Below are positions 1 to 8,244 of a DNA stretch of 64,000 nt, in pieces. The first letter of the stretch is position 1. Every line of letters begins with the position of its first letter. A program made the position numbers and the translations under genes. The notes below the pieces were generated by a model that saw nothing but the letters and a program-made list of their open reading frames with translations, was not told the DNA's origin and searched no databases. This DNA is from Lampropedia puyangensis (lineage in GTDB: Bacteria; Pseudomonadota; Gammaproteobacteria; Burkholderiales; Burkholderiaceae_C), in contig NZ_STFG01000016.1 in the NCBI RefSeq assembly GCF_004833285.1, positions 1-64,000 on the forward strand, read 5' to 3'.

Positions 1-263
1 AGATTCAGCCTCCACGGATACCGGTGCGATTCAAAGGTGGCATCACCGTTTTGTTCGTAGCCAAACACTTGCATGATCAATGTATTGCCCTGCACATCAA
101 TAGCCAAGCCTCGACCTGGTTTGCCGTCTACTTCTTCGCTGATGACCCAAGTACCAGCCTGGGGTGTGAAATCCCTTGCTGCTCAATTCCCAAGGCAAGT
201 TAAGACAAGCAGCGAGGCCAAAACTGTTGGACGTAGGGTTTGTGAGGTTTCGGTATTTTTCAT
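1..263 (-). pseudogene. Exported/lipoprotein-like protein with in-frame TGA, truncated by window edge
   Basis: Reading leftward from an ATG at 263, the frame encodes a signal-peptide-like start (MKNTETSQTLRPTVLASLL, then VLTCLGN), hits TGA at 185-183, and stays open in the same frame to the window edge. The continuation reads RDFTPQAGTWVISEEVDGKP, then an Ile-Asp-Val-Gln-Gly core that looks like the mature part of a small secreted beta-rich protein. I see no plausible alternative start just after the TGA. I infer one ancestral gene split by a nonsense mutation between signal peptide and mature domain; a base error is the alternative. Function unknown. Confidence 0.55.
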
Positions 264-357
264 GTCATCTCCTCTTTTTACTAATTCTCAGACAGTATAA
301 ATGCAGGTTTTTTTGTTTCAATATTGATTGATTTGATAGAAGTTTGACACTGCAGTG

Positions 358-1545
358 TCATGGCTTCATGTGGTGGACGATTGCTTGTCCGATATGCTGT
401 AGTGGCAAGATGCTGCAGGTAGCACCCAATGCTGCGGCTTCGCGAGGCATGCCGTAGACGATGCTGGTTGAGGCATCCTGCGCAATGGTGTAGGCGCCGC
501 CGATTTTTAGTTCGAGTAGTGCGGCGGCGCCATCTGTTCCCATGCCGGTTAGAAGTGCAGCGATGCAGTGTTGTGCTCCGATGGCGCGGGTGATGGAGCG
601 AAACAGCGCATCGACAGATGGGCGATGGCGGAGCACGGGGCTGTCTTCGCTGATTTGTGCGTAGAGGTTGCCTGCGACGTGTGTGACGCGAAGGTGCTTT
701 CCTCCTGGGGCGATGTAGGCATGGCCGCGTTGTAGTAGTTGGCCTTCCTCTGCTTCACAGACATGCATTGAGCACACGGAATCGAGTCGCTCTGCAAAAT
801 TGCGTGTGAACCCCGCTGGCATGTGTTGCACGATTGTGATTGGAGGGCAATCAAGCGGTAGCGCTTGCAAGATAGTGCGAATCGCATCGGTTCCGCCTGT
901 AGATGCACCGATTGCAATAAGCTTGATAGGGGCAGGCTGCGTATTGTGGCGTTGAGTTTTATACGGTGTCGGCCTGCTTGGTTGGCGGGGCTCCAGTCGC
1001 TCTGGTTGTGTGATGACTGCTTGCCAAGAAATGAGCTCGGTTTCTGGAGTTGAACGCGAGGCGCTATTGCAATTGTTGTCGTAATTCGTAGTGTGGTGCG
1101 TAGGCAGTTGCGCGTGCGCTGCAGCTCGAATTTTTTCAACGACCTCTTGAGCAAGTTGTATAAGTCCATCGGCGACACCGATACTGGGTTTTGCAACAAA
1201 ATCAATAGCACCCAGTTCGAGGGCTGTGAGGGTGGTTTGTGCTCCGTCATGTGTTTGTGAGGAGATCATGACCACAGGCAGGGGTTGGGATTGCATGACC
1301 TGTTGGAGTAATTGCAAACCGCTGATGCCAGGCATTTCGACGTCCAATGTCATGACGTCAGGTCGCAGCTCACTGGCCATGCGTATGGCCATTTCTGCGT
1401 GCTTTGCGATGGCAATACAGGTCATATCTGCCTGTGCATCAATAATGGTTTTGAGGAGTTGGCGCACTAGCGCTGAATCATCTACGACCAATACTCTGAT
1501 TAAGTTTGATGATGGGGTGTTTGTCTGTTGTGATGCAGGGATCAT
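358..1545 (-). CDS. cheB: Chemotaxis response regulator protein-glutamate methylesterase CheB
   Basis: CheB removes methyl groups from chemoreceptor glutamates when phosphorylated by CheA and also deamidates glutamines. An N-terminal receiver domain carries the VVDDSALVRQ acidic pair, the phospho-acceptor Asp near residue 68 (TLDVEMPG) and the distal Lys (VAKP). A linker follows, then the methylesterase domain with Ser in AIGASTGGT, His in QHMPAGFT and Asp in LTGMGTDG. At 395 residues it is somewhat longer than usual, mainly in the linker. The ATG at 1545 has no Shine-Dalgarno; a TTG lies at 1560. It is the last gene of the operon and is separated from cheD by an inverted-repeat element ending 17 bases before the ATG. 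Confidence 0.95.
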   Translation of the reverse strand: MIPASQQTNTPSSNLIRVLVVDDSALVRQLLKTIIDAQADMTCIAIAKHAEMAIRMASELRPDVMTLDVEMPGISGLQLLQQVMQSQPLPVVMISSQTHDGAQTTLTALELGAIDFVAKPSIGVADGLIQLAQEVVEKIRAAAHAQLPTHHTTNYDNNCNSASRSTPETELISWQAVITQPERLEPRQPSRPTPYKTQRHNTQPAPIKLIAIGASTGGTDAIRTILQALPLDCPPITIVQHMPAGFTRNFAERLDSVCSMHVCEAEEGQLLQRGHAYIAPGGKHLRVTHVAGNLYAQISEDSPVLRHRPSVDALFRSITRAIGAQHCIAALLTGMGTDGAAALLELKIGGAYTIAQDASTSIVYGMPREAAALGATCSILPLQHIGQAIVHHMKP

Positions 1546-1562
1546 GGCATGTGCACGCAATG

Positions 1563-1684
1563 CTTAGAGCGTGTTTAGTATTTCCACGCAGACCACGTTG
1601 GAGTCCGAAAAAACGCCCCTTGCACAGCCTCTTTTTTTTTTTGAGTCTTGCGCGACTGTGTAGAGATCGTGAACATGTTCTTAG
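1563..1684 (-). repeat. Inverted-repeat element, copy C (short form)
   Basis: About 122 bases bounded by imperfect inverted ends: CTTAGAGCGTGTTTAGTAT at one side and GATCGTGAACATGTTCTTAG at the other. Inside are CCACGCAGACC and GTTGGAGTCC, also found in the copy before hpnC, and a GAGTCTTGCGCGAC block shared with the copy at 37971-38241. It appears to be an internally deleted member of that family, inserted inside the chemotaxis operon between cheD and cheB. Confidence 0.7.
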
Positions 1685-1687
1685 GTC

Positions 1688-2326
1688 TCAAGAGACGTTG
1701 ACTGACTGGTCAAAGAGTTCGACCGAGCCTCCTGCATTGCGCGCAGCCAATTGCAGAGCACTGTTGCGTTGTTGCGCGATGTCTTGAGGGGATAGCGTGG
1801 ATTCGCCAAGGCGTTTGATGAGGGCTTGACCTGTTTGAGGAAAAAAAACCAAACGCCTCGGTTGCCTGCCCAGCAGGTCTTTCGCGACAATGGGGATGCG
1901 CTCGGTCATCAGGTAATTCTCTACAAATGTGGCATTGCGCTCTCCCACGTTGCCTGTGCCATTGGGCTGTATCAGTTGTGCCCCGCCGAATATTTTGGCC
2001 TGCAGTTGTGTGCGAGGTACGCCCAGTTTCATCAATGCGTTGATGAGCAACTCCATGGCCATGATGCCGTACAGACCTTGTGAGAGCGGATCCGAGGTTT
2101 CGGATTCAGGCAGCATGAAATGGTTTATGCCGCCAATGCCTTGTTGAGGTGACCAGATGCATGCCGAGATGCAGGAGCCCAATACCGTGGAGATTAAAAC
2201 AGGCTCGGCAGTGGCGGCATAGCCACCGGGATAAATCTTGATAGCTGGCCTGCCAAATTCACGATCAAAGTAGCGTTGGGTGGAGCCTTGGCAAAATGTG
2301 CGTCTGGGGTGCTCAGCGTTTGACAT
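1688..2326 (-). CDS. cheD: Chemoreceptor glutamine deamidase CheD
   Basis: CheD deamidates specific glutamines of methyl-accepting chemotaxis proteins and in some species works with CheC-type phosphatases. The catalytic Thr/Cys/His set is visible as STVLGSCISAC and GINHFMLPE, followed by the family's ELLINALMKLG and IFGGAQ segments. At 212 residues it is of normal length for betaproteobacterial CheD. Its start overlaps the end of cheR by 14 bases, which suggests translational coupling. The C-terminal tail (FDQSVNVS) ends at the edge of the inverted-repeat element. Confidence 0.93.
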   Translation of the reverse strand: MSNAEHPRRTFCQGSTQRYFDREFGRPAIKIYPGGYAATAEPVLISTVLGSCISACIWSPQQGIGGINHFMLPESETSDPLSQGLYGIMAMELLINALMKLGVPRTQLQAKIFGGAQLIQPNGTGNVGERNATFVENYLMTERIPIVAKDLLGRQPRRLVFFPQTGQALIKRLGESTLSPQDIAQQRNSALQLAARNAGGSVELFDQSVNVS

Positions 2327-3197
2327 ACACGGTCTTGCCTATAGGTGTAAAGAGGTCTTCATGCTTGCCTAAATGTTCGGCGTGCCCCATGAATAGATGC
2401 CCTGCTGGTGTGAGTGCTTGGTGCAGTTTTTCAAGCACTAGCCGTTGTGTGCTTTCCTGAAAGTAAATCAAGACATTGCGACAAAAGATCGCATCGACCT
2501 GAGCTACTTGGCTGGGCCAGCGTGGCTCTTGAAGGTTGATCTGGGCAAACGTGACCCAGTCGACTAGCCAAGGCTGGATACGGACTTGGCCAGTATGCAC
2601 ACCGGTGCCTTTTTGGAAATAATTCTTCAAAAATTCCGGCTCCAGACTTTGAACCTTGCTTGCTGGGTAAATGCCTTCTCGCGCCCGGGCAAGCGTTTGT
2701 GTATTGATGTCACTGGCCACAATGCGGATCCGTTGCGTCGCGTTGGGCAGTGCGCTGTCGGCAGTCATTGCAATGGAATAAGCTTCTTCGCCGCTTGCTG
2801 CTGCGCAACTCCAGATGGTGCAGTTTGTCTGTGGCGATAGTGCTTGTAACCATTGGGCTAAAACGTCGAAATGGTGTGCTTCTCGAAAAAATCCGCTGAG
2901 GTTGGTGGTGAGTGCATTGGTGAAAAACTCCCACTCCGGCGCGGTGGCTGCGCGATCGAGTTGATCTAAGTAGTCGCAAAAACGGCGATGTCCCGTCAGT
3001 CGTAATCGCTTGGATAGGCGGTTGAATACCATGGCACGCTTACCATCGTGCAGGTGAATACCAGCACGCGCAAAAATCATGGCGCGTATGCGTTGAAAGT
3101 CGTGCTCTTGATAGTCGAGCTCACCACCGATCACCGTGGCCTCTGACTGCGGCATAGGACCGGTTGTGCGTTGAGTAAAGCTGCGAGAGTCAGGCAC
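2313..3197 (-). CDS. cheR: Chemotaxis protein methyltransferase CheR
   Basis: CheR transfers methyl groups from S-adenosylmethionine to receptor glutamates, opposing CheB. The N-terminal helical domain (FQRIRAMIFARAGIHL) is followed by the Rossmann methyltransferase domain with the SAM-binding segment IWSCAAASGEEAYSIAM and the IFCRNVLIYF motif, ending in LFMGHAEHL. The start shown is a GTG; an internal ATG at 3155 is possible and neither has a clear ribosome site. It lies 26 bases after cheW. Confidence 0.93.
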   Translation of the reverse strand: MPDSRSFTQRTTGPMPQSEATVIGGELDYQEHDFQRIRAMIFARAGIHLHDGKRAMVFNRLSKRLRLTGHRRFCDYLDQLDRAATAPEWEFFTNALTTNLSGFFREAHHFDVLAQWLQALSPQTNCTIWSCAAASGEEAYSIAMTADSALPNATQRIRIVASDINTQTLARAREGIYPASKVQSLEPEFLKNYFQKGTGVHTGQVRIQPWLVDWVTFAQINLQEPRWPSQVAQVDAIFCRNVLIYFQESTQRLVLEKLHQALTPAGHLFMGHAEHLGKHEDLFTPIGKTVYVKR

Positions 3198-3223
3198 GGC
3201 AACAGGGGGTAGGAAGAAGGGAG

Positions 3224-3748
3224 TCAGGTCGTGAGAGCTGTCGTCTCTGAAGCCGCCTCATGGGCTTGCAGCCAGTCATCTACTTCTTGGATGAGGCGAT
3301 CTGCATCCAGCAAAATCAGCATGTGCGTTTCACGTTGTACCAAACCGGTAAAGCAACTGCTGTGGATCACGCTGCGCATGGCGGGAACGGGTTCGATTGC
3401 GGAGGGCAAGACGTCTGATACATCGGTCACGCTATCGACGACTACAGCCACCATACGGGCGCCTAGTTGCAGCACTACCATCACGGTAAAAGGGCCATAC
3501 TCAGCCTCGGCGCATTGGAAGCGGATACGCAGGTCCATCACAGGCACGATGGCGCCGTGTAAATGGAGTACCCCTTTGACGAAGTCTGGCGTATTGGCGA
3601 TGCGTGTAGGGATTTGATAGTGGCGAATCTCGCGTACAAAAGCCACATCAACGCCATACGTTTCCTGCGCCAAGGTGAAGCTGAGGTACGCACTTGTGCC
3701 ATCAGCGGGCTGGGCGAGAGGGATGGAGAAGCTGGTGGTTGGGCTCAT
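3224..3748 (-). CDS. cheW: Chemotaxis coupling protein CheW
   Basis: CheW links receptors to the kinase CheA in the membrane array. A single CheW domain of beta-barrel type covers about residues 15-160 (AYLSFTLAQETYGVDVAFVREI, then VKGVLHLHGAIVPVMDL). The chosen ATG has a GGAG ribosome site and lies 4 bases past the cheA stop; the longer frame upstream overlaps cheA and is not needed. At 174 residues it is a normal CheW length. Confidence 0.93.
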   Translation of the reverse strand: MSPTTSFSIPLAQPADGTSAYLSFTLAQETYGVDVAFVREIRHYQIPTRIANTPDFVKGVLHLHGAIVPVMDLRIRFQCAEAEYGPFTVMVVLQLGARMVAVVVDSVTDVSDVLPSAIEPVPAMRSVIHSSCFTGLVQRETHMLILLDADRLIQEVDDWLQAHEAASETTALTT

Positions 3749-3752
3749 GGCT

Positions 3753-5798
3753 TCAAACTCCTGCGGCTGTTGTGGGGCGCAACGTACTGGGCTGCGGTGT
3801 GGCTGTGTGATTGGGCGCTTGATCGGTGGTGCGCATGTTTTCAGGCCGAATCCAGCCATGGGGGTGGCGAATAGTGGCCAGTTGTGCGACATCCAAAATC
3901 AGGGCGACCTGGCCATCACCCAATACCGTGGCTGCCGCAACGTAGGGGATTTTGCGGTAATGGGTTTCCACGCTCTTGACGACGACCTGTTGTTGACCAA
4001 TCAGGGCGTCGACCAATAGCCCTACTTGATGAGTACCCGCTTGCAGTAGCAGCAATGTGGCGTTGCGTTCTGGCGCGGGCGGCGATTGGCGTGTTACGGC
4101 AAAAAGCTGGTCAAGTGCCACTACCGGGTAATACGTTTGGTTGATGTGCAACACGCTGGCGCTATGGCCAATCGTTTCTATCCGTAGGGGTTTGGCAGGC
4201 ATGGATTCTTGCACTGCGGCTAAAGGGAGGATGTATTGCTCTGAAGCAACCTGTACGACGAGCCCATCGGTGATGGCAAGCGTTAAAGGAAGGCGCAGCG
4301 TGATGGTCGTGCCTTGCTGGGGGATGGAGTCAATATCAACGCGCCCCCCCAGATTCTCGATATTGCGTTTGACCACATCCATGCCGACACCACGGCCTGA
4401 GAGATCGGAGATGGCCTCAGACGTGCTAACGCCGGGCAGGAAGGCCAGATGCCAAATGTGGCTATCGGGAGCATGGTCAGCCACAACCATTCCGTGCTGT
4501 GCCGCACTGGCAAGCAATTTGTCTCGCGACAGGCCCCTGCCATCATCTTGAACCTGGATGACGATTTGGTTGCCATCGGTCTGCGCACGAATCCATAAAG
4601 AGCCTTCTGCAGGCTTGCCTATGCGCAGGCGTTCTTGTGGTGTTTCAATGCCATGGTCCATGCAGTTGCGCAGCAAATGCATTAAAGGATCAGTGATGTG
4701 CTCGATGATGGCTTTGTCCAGTTCAGTGGCGTCGCCTTCGGTAATAAGGCGCACTTGTTTGTGCAGCCGTTCGGACAAATCGTGCACCAGTCTAGGAAAG
4801 CGTTTGAAGAGCTGCGAAACGGGCACCATACGAATGTGCATGACCGTCTCGCGCATGTTGCGAATCAATTCCTGCTGGATATCCAATTGAAGTTGTAGGG
4901 CATCGCGTTGATTTTTTTCTAGTTGCAGCACCATTTGTTGCAATGCAGTTTGTGACACGATCAGATCACCCAGAAGGTTGACCATCGCATCTACTCGCTC
5001 CATCGGGACGCGCACACTGTGCAGTCCGCTCTCTGCATTGGAGGTTCCTGCCGCTGTGCGCAGGGATGGTGGTGCATCAGCATGGAGATCGGAAATTGGT
5101 GGCGCAGCCGAAGCGGGGTCTCCATTGCCGAAGGTTATGGTTTGTGCGTTGGTACTTGCCGCACTTGAAGCCGTTGCTCTAGGTGTTGTGGCGATGGGTT
5201 TGGGCGCGCCCGGTGCGCCAGCAAAAAAACCAAAATCATCGTCCTCTATGGGAGAGGGCGTTGGATAAGGTGTGGTTTCGGTTGGCCCAGCTGCAAGCTC
5301 TTGTATTGGCGTAGGGGTGAGGGCTGGCGTTTGTGCATTACTCACCTGCGGCTGTGGTGTGCTGGCTTGCCCATCGTGCAGCTGCAATGCCGCAACGGCA
5401 TGTTCCACCTGCGTAAGCAGCGGGGTTTCAAGTGGCCGGTCTTGGGCATGGTTGGCGACCATCGTACGGATCAGATCCGCGGCGGCCAACATGTGGTTAA
5501 TGGCTGTGGGCTCAGGGGCGATTAGCCGTTTGCGCCACAAGTCCAGCAAGGATTCCATGTGGTGCGAAAGTTGGGCAATCGCATCGAAGCCGAATGTCGC
5601 GGCACTGCCTTTGATGGAGTGCGCGCAGCGAAAGAGCGCGTGAAAGTCCTCATCTGCTGCATGGCCCCAATTGGTCGCCAGCAGCATGCGCTCGAGTTGA
5701 TCGAGGTTGTCTTGTGTTTCTTCAAAGAACAGCCGGTAGAACTGCCGAAGATCAATCTGCGGCGGTGTGAAGTCCGGTGCATTGAACCGATCAGGCAT
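3753..5798 (-). CDS. cheA: Chemotaxis sensor histidine kinase CheA
   Basis: CheA autophosphorylates and passes phosphate to CheY and CheB. The domain order is visible: an Hpt domain with the phosphorylated His near residue 60 (CAHSIKGSAATFG), a long Pro/Ala/Thr-rich linker (about 150-260), the dimerisation helices, an ATP-binding domain with N-box (LLRNCMDHGIETP) and G-boxes (QDDGRGL, GRGVGMDVV), and a C-terminal CheW-like regulatory domain. The P2 response-regulator docking domain is not obvious in the linker. Length is 681 residues. The start lies 15 bases downstream of cheY. Confidence 0.95.
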   Translation of the reverse strand: MPDRFNAPDFTPPQIDLRQFYRLFFEETQDNLDQLERMLLATNWGHAADEDFHALFRCAHSIKGSAATFGFDAIAQLSHHMESLLDLWRKRLIAPEPTAINHMLAAADLIRTMVANHAQDRPLETPLLTQVEHAVAALQLHDGQASTPQPQVSNAQTPALTPTPIQELAAGPTETTPYPTPSPIEDDDFGFFAGAPGAPKPIATTPRATASSAASTNAQTITFGNGDPASAAPPISDLHADAPPSLRTAAGTSNAESGLHSVRVPMERVDAMVNLLGDLIVSQTALQQMVLQLEKNQRDALQLQLDIQQELIRNMRETVMHIRMVPVSQLFKRFPRLVHDLSERLHKQVRLITEGDATELDKAIIEHITDPLMHLLRNCMDHGIETPQERLRIGKPAEGSLWIRAQTDGNQIVIQVQDDGRGLSRDKLLASAAQHGMVVADHAPDSHIWHLAFLPGVSTSEAISDLSGRGVGMDVVKRNIENLGGRVDIDSIPQQGTTITLRLPLTLAITDGLVVQVASEQYILPLAAVQESMPAKPLRIETIGHSASVLHINQTYYPVVALDQLFAVTRQSPPAPERNATLLLLQAGTHQVGLLVDALIGQQQVVVKSVETHYRKIPYVAAATVLGDGQVALILDVAQLATIRHPHGWIRPENMRTTDQAPNHTATPQPSTLRPTTAAGV

Positions 5799-5813
5799 GC
5801 GTGTGCGCGGTTG

Positions 5814-6212
5814 TTATGTTGCTGAAGGCTCAGCCGGGGTGGTGACTCTGCGAATCACATCCACCAGTCGAACCGGATCAAAAGGTTTGACCAACCAACC
5901 GGTGGCGCCTGCGGCCCGTCCAGCTTGCTTCATCTCGTCGCTGGACTCTGTGGTCAAAATCAAAATGGGTGTTTGGCTGTAGCTGGGCAAGTTGCGTAAT
6001 TGGCGCGTCAGGCCTAAACCGTCCAGGCGGGGCATGTTCTGATCGGCCAATACCAGTGCAATGCTACTGTGCTGCTGTGCTTTTTCCAAGGCATCCTCAC
6101 CATCCACAGCCTCAATGACATGAAAGCCAGCTTCTTGCAGCGTGAAGGCCACCATTTTTCGCATGGACGGTGAATCATCTACGGCCAATATCTGTATCGG
6201 CTCGACACTCAT
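5814..6212 (-). CDS. cheY: Response regulator CheY
   Basis: A stand-alone receiver domain of 132 residues, the diffusible chemotaxis output that acts on the flagellar switch when phosphorylated. Visible motifs are the acidic pair in AVDDSPSMRKM, the phospho-acceptor Asp in LVLADQNMPRLDG, the Thr in LTTESSD and the Lys in WLVKPFDP. The ATG at 6212 overlaps the stop of the preceding cheZ-like gene (ATGA). The upstream in-frame Met would need a long overlap and is rejected. Confidence 0.93.
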   Translation of the reverse strand: MSVEPIQILAVDDSPSMRKMVAFTLQEAGFHVIEAVDGEDALEKAQQHSSIALVLADQNMPRLDGLGLTRQLRNLPSYSQTPILILTTESSDEMKQAGRAAGATGWLVKPFDPVRLVDVIRRVTTPAEPSAT

Positions 6213-6676
6213 GGGGTTTCTCCTTGAATTCGGGAATGGGTGGGCCAATCGAACAAATCAATACTGCCTGCATCCATGCTGGCTTGTGTGACTGGCCCAT
6301 GGGCAGGTGGCAATACGCTGGCTTCGTGCGTCTGTAAACCATGTGGCTGCGGTTGCTCCATTAAATCAGTACACGCTTGCAGCCGCGATTGGCAATGGCT
6401 AAGCATTTGCGATGCAATGTCTTGGAACTGCATATTCAGCACCGCTTGCGAGAGCAATTGTTTGGCCTCTTGAATATGCCCATCTGCACAGCCTTGGTCT
6501 GTGGCTGCTGCGTGGTTGAGGGCGCTGATTGTTCCTTCAAACGCCGCAATCAAGCCCTCGCAGTGGTGGTTGAGCATCACATCGAGTTGGTGCAGGTCTT
6601 GATGGGTTGCTTGCAGTGCATCCTGAATCGCTTTCAGGGCAGGCGAGCTGGGCACATGGGCTTGGGTGTAGGGCAC
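6209..6676 (-). CDS. CheZ-like CheY-P phosphatase
   Basis: A 155-residue, mostly helical protein, first in the chemotaxis operon and translationally coupled to cheY by ATGA. The segment LNMQFQDIASQMLSHCQSRL resembles the catalytic helix of CheZ (QDFQDLTGQ), where Gln and Asp attack phospho-CheY. It is shorter than enteric CheZ (about 214 residues), and the C-terminal CheY-binding helix is not obvious, although the tail SIDLFDWPT is acidic and aromatic. It starts with GTG. The role as a phosphatase is inferred from the helix motif and position; it could be a divergent chemotaxis helper. Confidence 0.6.
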   Translation of the reverse strand: MPYTQAHVPSSPALKAIQDALQATHQDLHQLDVMLNHHCEGLIAAFEGTISALNHAAATDQGCADGHIQEAKQLLSQAVLNMQFQDIASQMLSHCQSRLQACTDLMEQPQPHGLQTHEASVLPPAHGPVTQASMDAGSIDLFDWPTHSRIQGETP

Positions 6677-6917
6677 AAAAGATTCCGCTCAATCGAGAAG
6701 ATGCAGGCGTGATCGGTGTCAGCGTACGTTGCAAGCATCATAAGGGCAACGGTAACGGAATGATAACAATCAATGGGCTTTGTGCGTACCCTGCTGATAC
6801 AGGGCACTCTGCAATGCTCACCTTTTGCTAGGTGGTCATGCGATGGATTTTGCCCTTTGCTGGGTGCATTGAGTAATGCAGCGCCGGATCAAGCAGGGGC
6901 GCATTTAATTTTTTGGT

Positions 6918-7133
6918 TCAGCAGGTAGTTTTTACCAAGTCCAGGTACTCTGCGATGCTGCGGCACTGACTTGCTGATTGTGTGCTGATATTGATGTTGA
7001 GTGCCAAGCATGTCTCATCATTGATGGTGGTTTTGTGGCCCCAGTCACGTAGCGGAGCGTCTAATTCCAGCTCTTGCGGGCCCACGCCCATCACTTCTGC
7101 TGCAATTTGAATGACTTGCTGATCAATACTCAT
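6918..7133 (-). CDS. Acyl-carrier-protein-like small protein lacking the phosphopantetheine serine
   Basis: A 71-residue protein (MSIDQQVIQIAAEVMGV at the start) that follows the helix I and loop pattern of acyl carrier proteins: VIQIAAEVMGVGPQELELD, APLRDWG, and a final SIAEYLDLV helix. The DSL phosphopantetheine site expected after DWG is replaced by HKTTINDETC, so a classical carrier role is doubtful. It stands alone between clpP and the chemotaxis operon and has a weak ribosome site. The fold assignment is inference from short similarity; function unknown. Confidence 0.5.
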   Translation of the reverse strand: MSIDQQVIQIAAEVMGVGPQELELDAPLRDWGHKTTINDETCLALNINISTQSASQCRSIAEYLDLVKTTC

Positions 7134-7279
7134 AGGCGGCTATTGTGCACTCTTTTTGGCAGCGCTGCGTGGCCTCGTGATGCCCCGTTCAAAGATGGTG
7201 ACAATGCGCGAGTGCTGTGACTGCGCACAAGAATTAGGATCACGTCACAGTATGTGATCATTTATTAATAGGAATCAGA

Positions 7280-7317
7280 CAAAAAAACGCTTGCCTGGAT
7301 GTGTCCAGGCAAGCGTT
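7280..7317 (-). terminator. Rho-independent terminator of clpP
   Basis: A near-perfect stem (AACGCTTGCCTGGA pairing with TCCAGGCAAGCGTT across a 4-base loop) is followed on the minus strand by seven T residues. It lies about 55 bases after the clpP stop. Confidence 0.9.
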
Positions 7318-7372
7318 CAATACGGAGTTGGTTGTCGTTAGCCGCTGAATTGTGCGATGACAATACTTTTTA

Positions 7373-7975
7373 TTAGCCGCGTTTTTCAACCACCGAGTCG
7401 ACTAAGCCGTAGTCTTTGGCCTCTTGGGCTGTCATGAAGTAGTCGCGTTCGGTATCGTGCACGATTTTTTCATAAGGCTGGCCTGTGCGGTCAGCCAGAA
7501 TCCGGTTCATTTGCTCTTTAGTGCGCAAAATATCGCGTGCGTGGATTTCAATGTCTGTAGCCTGACCGCGTGCACCGCCCAAAACCTGATGGATCATGAT
7601 TTTGGAGTTGGGCAGGGAATAGCGTTTGCCCTTGGCGCCTGCAGCCAGCAAGAAAGCCCCCATGCTGGCTGCAAAGCCCAGGCACATGGTGGAAACATCG
7701 GGTTTGATGAACTGCATGGTGTCGAAAATCGACATGCCAGCTGTAACGCTGCCGCCAGGCGAATTAATGTAGAGCGAAATGTCCTTGTCTGGGTTCTCGC
7801 TTTCCAGAAACAGGAGCTGGGCCACGACCAGATTGGCGGTTTGGTCATTGACCTCGCCCACCAAGAAGACGACACGCTCTTTCAAAAGGCGGGAGTAGAT
7901 ATCAAAAGCTCGCTCGCCACGGCCAGATTGTTCAATGACGGTGGGGATCAGCCCCAGATTTTGGGTTTCCAGCAT
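7373..7975 (-). CDS. clpP: ATP-dependent Clp protease proteolytic subunit ClpP
   Basis: ClpP forms the tetradecameric serine-protease barrel that degrades substrates unfolded by ClpX or ClpA. The 200-residue length is normal. The catalytic Ser ([11 protein letters not shown]), His ([10 protein letters not shown]) and a C-terminal Asp are visible, with the [11 protein letters not shown] segment. The ATG at 7975 has a good AGGAGA ribosome site; the longer upstream frame is rejected. It follows tig on the same strand, as in most proteobacteria, but clpX is not downstream: a terminator and an unrelated small gene follow. Confidence 0.96.
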   Translation of the reverse strand: MLETQNLGLIPTVIEQSGRGERAFDIYSRLLKERVVFLVGEVNDQTANLVVAQLLFLESENPDKDISLYINSPGGSVTAGMSIFDTMQFIKPDVSTMCLGFAASMGAFLLAAGAKGKRYSLPNSKIMIHQVLGGARGQATDIEIHARDILRTKEQMNRILADRTGQPYEKIVHDTERDYFMTAQEAKDYGLVDSVVEKRG

Positions 7976-8163
7976 GTTCACTTTGGAATCTCCTGTAGAT
8001 GGAATGACGTCGGTGTTCTGATCAAACAAGGTACAACCCAAAGGCTGCAACAGATGCGTGCATGGTACATGAATAGCGCGCACCTCAGTGGTCAGCGCTA
8101 GTCGAACAGGTGTGGCCAACTATGTGGCGTTACATGCCCTTTGGTTTGCCGCAATGCCCAATA

Positions 8164-8196
8164 AATAAGGGCTTGTGCATTAAACACAAGCCCTTG
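8164..8196 (-). terminator. Terminator-like hairpin between tig and clpP
   Basis: AAGGGCTTGTG pairs with CACAAGCCCTT over a 7-base loop; on the minus strand it is followed by a T-rich run (ATTTATT). It lies about 50 bases beyond the tig stop, so clpP probably also has its own promoter in the remaining 188 bases. Confidence 0.75.
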
Positions 8197-8244
8197 CTTT
8201 TGAATCAAAACGTGGCAGCAGTTCGCTGCCCGTTTATGCAGCCA

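Noticed and set aside
183-185. TGA recoded as selenocysteine or tryptophan
   Set aside because: Ordinary genes in the window end with TGA, including several ATGA overlaps, and no SECIS-like loop is evident after either internal TGA.
549-1250. A 233-codon minus-strand frame overlapping cheB in another frame
   Set aside because: cheB has all receiver and methylesterase motifs in its own frame; the alternative is Ser/Thr-rich and featureless.
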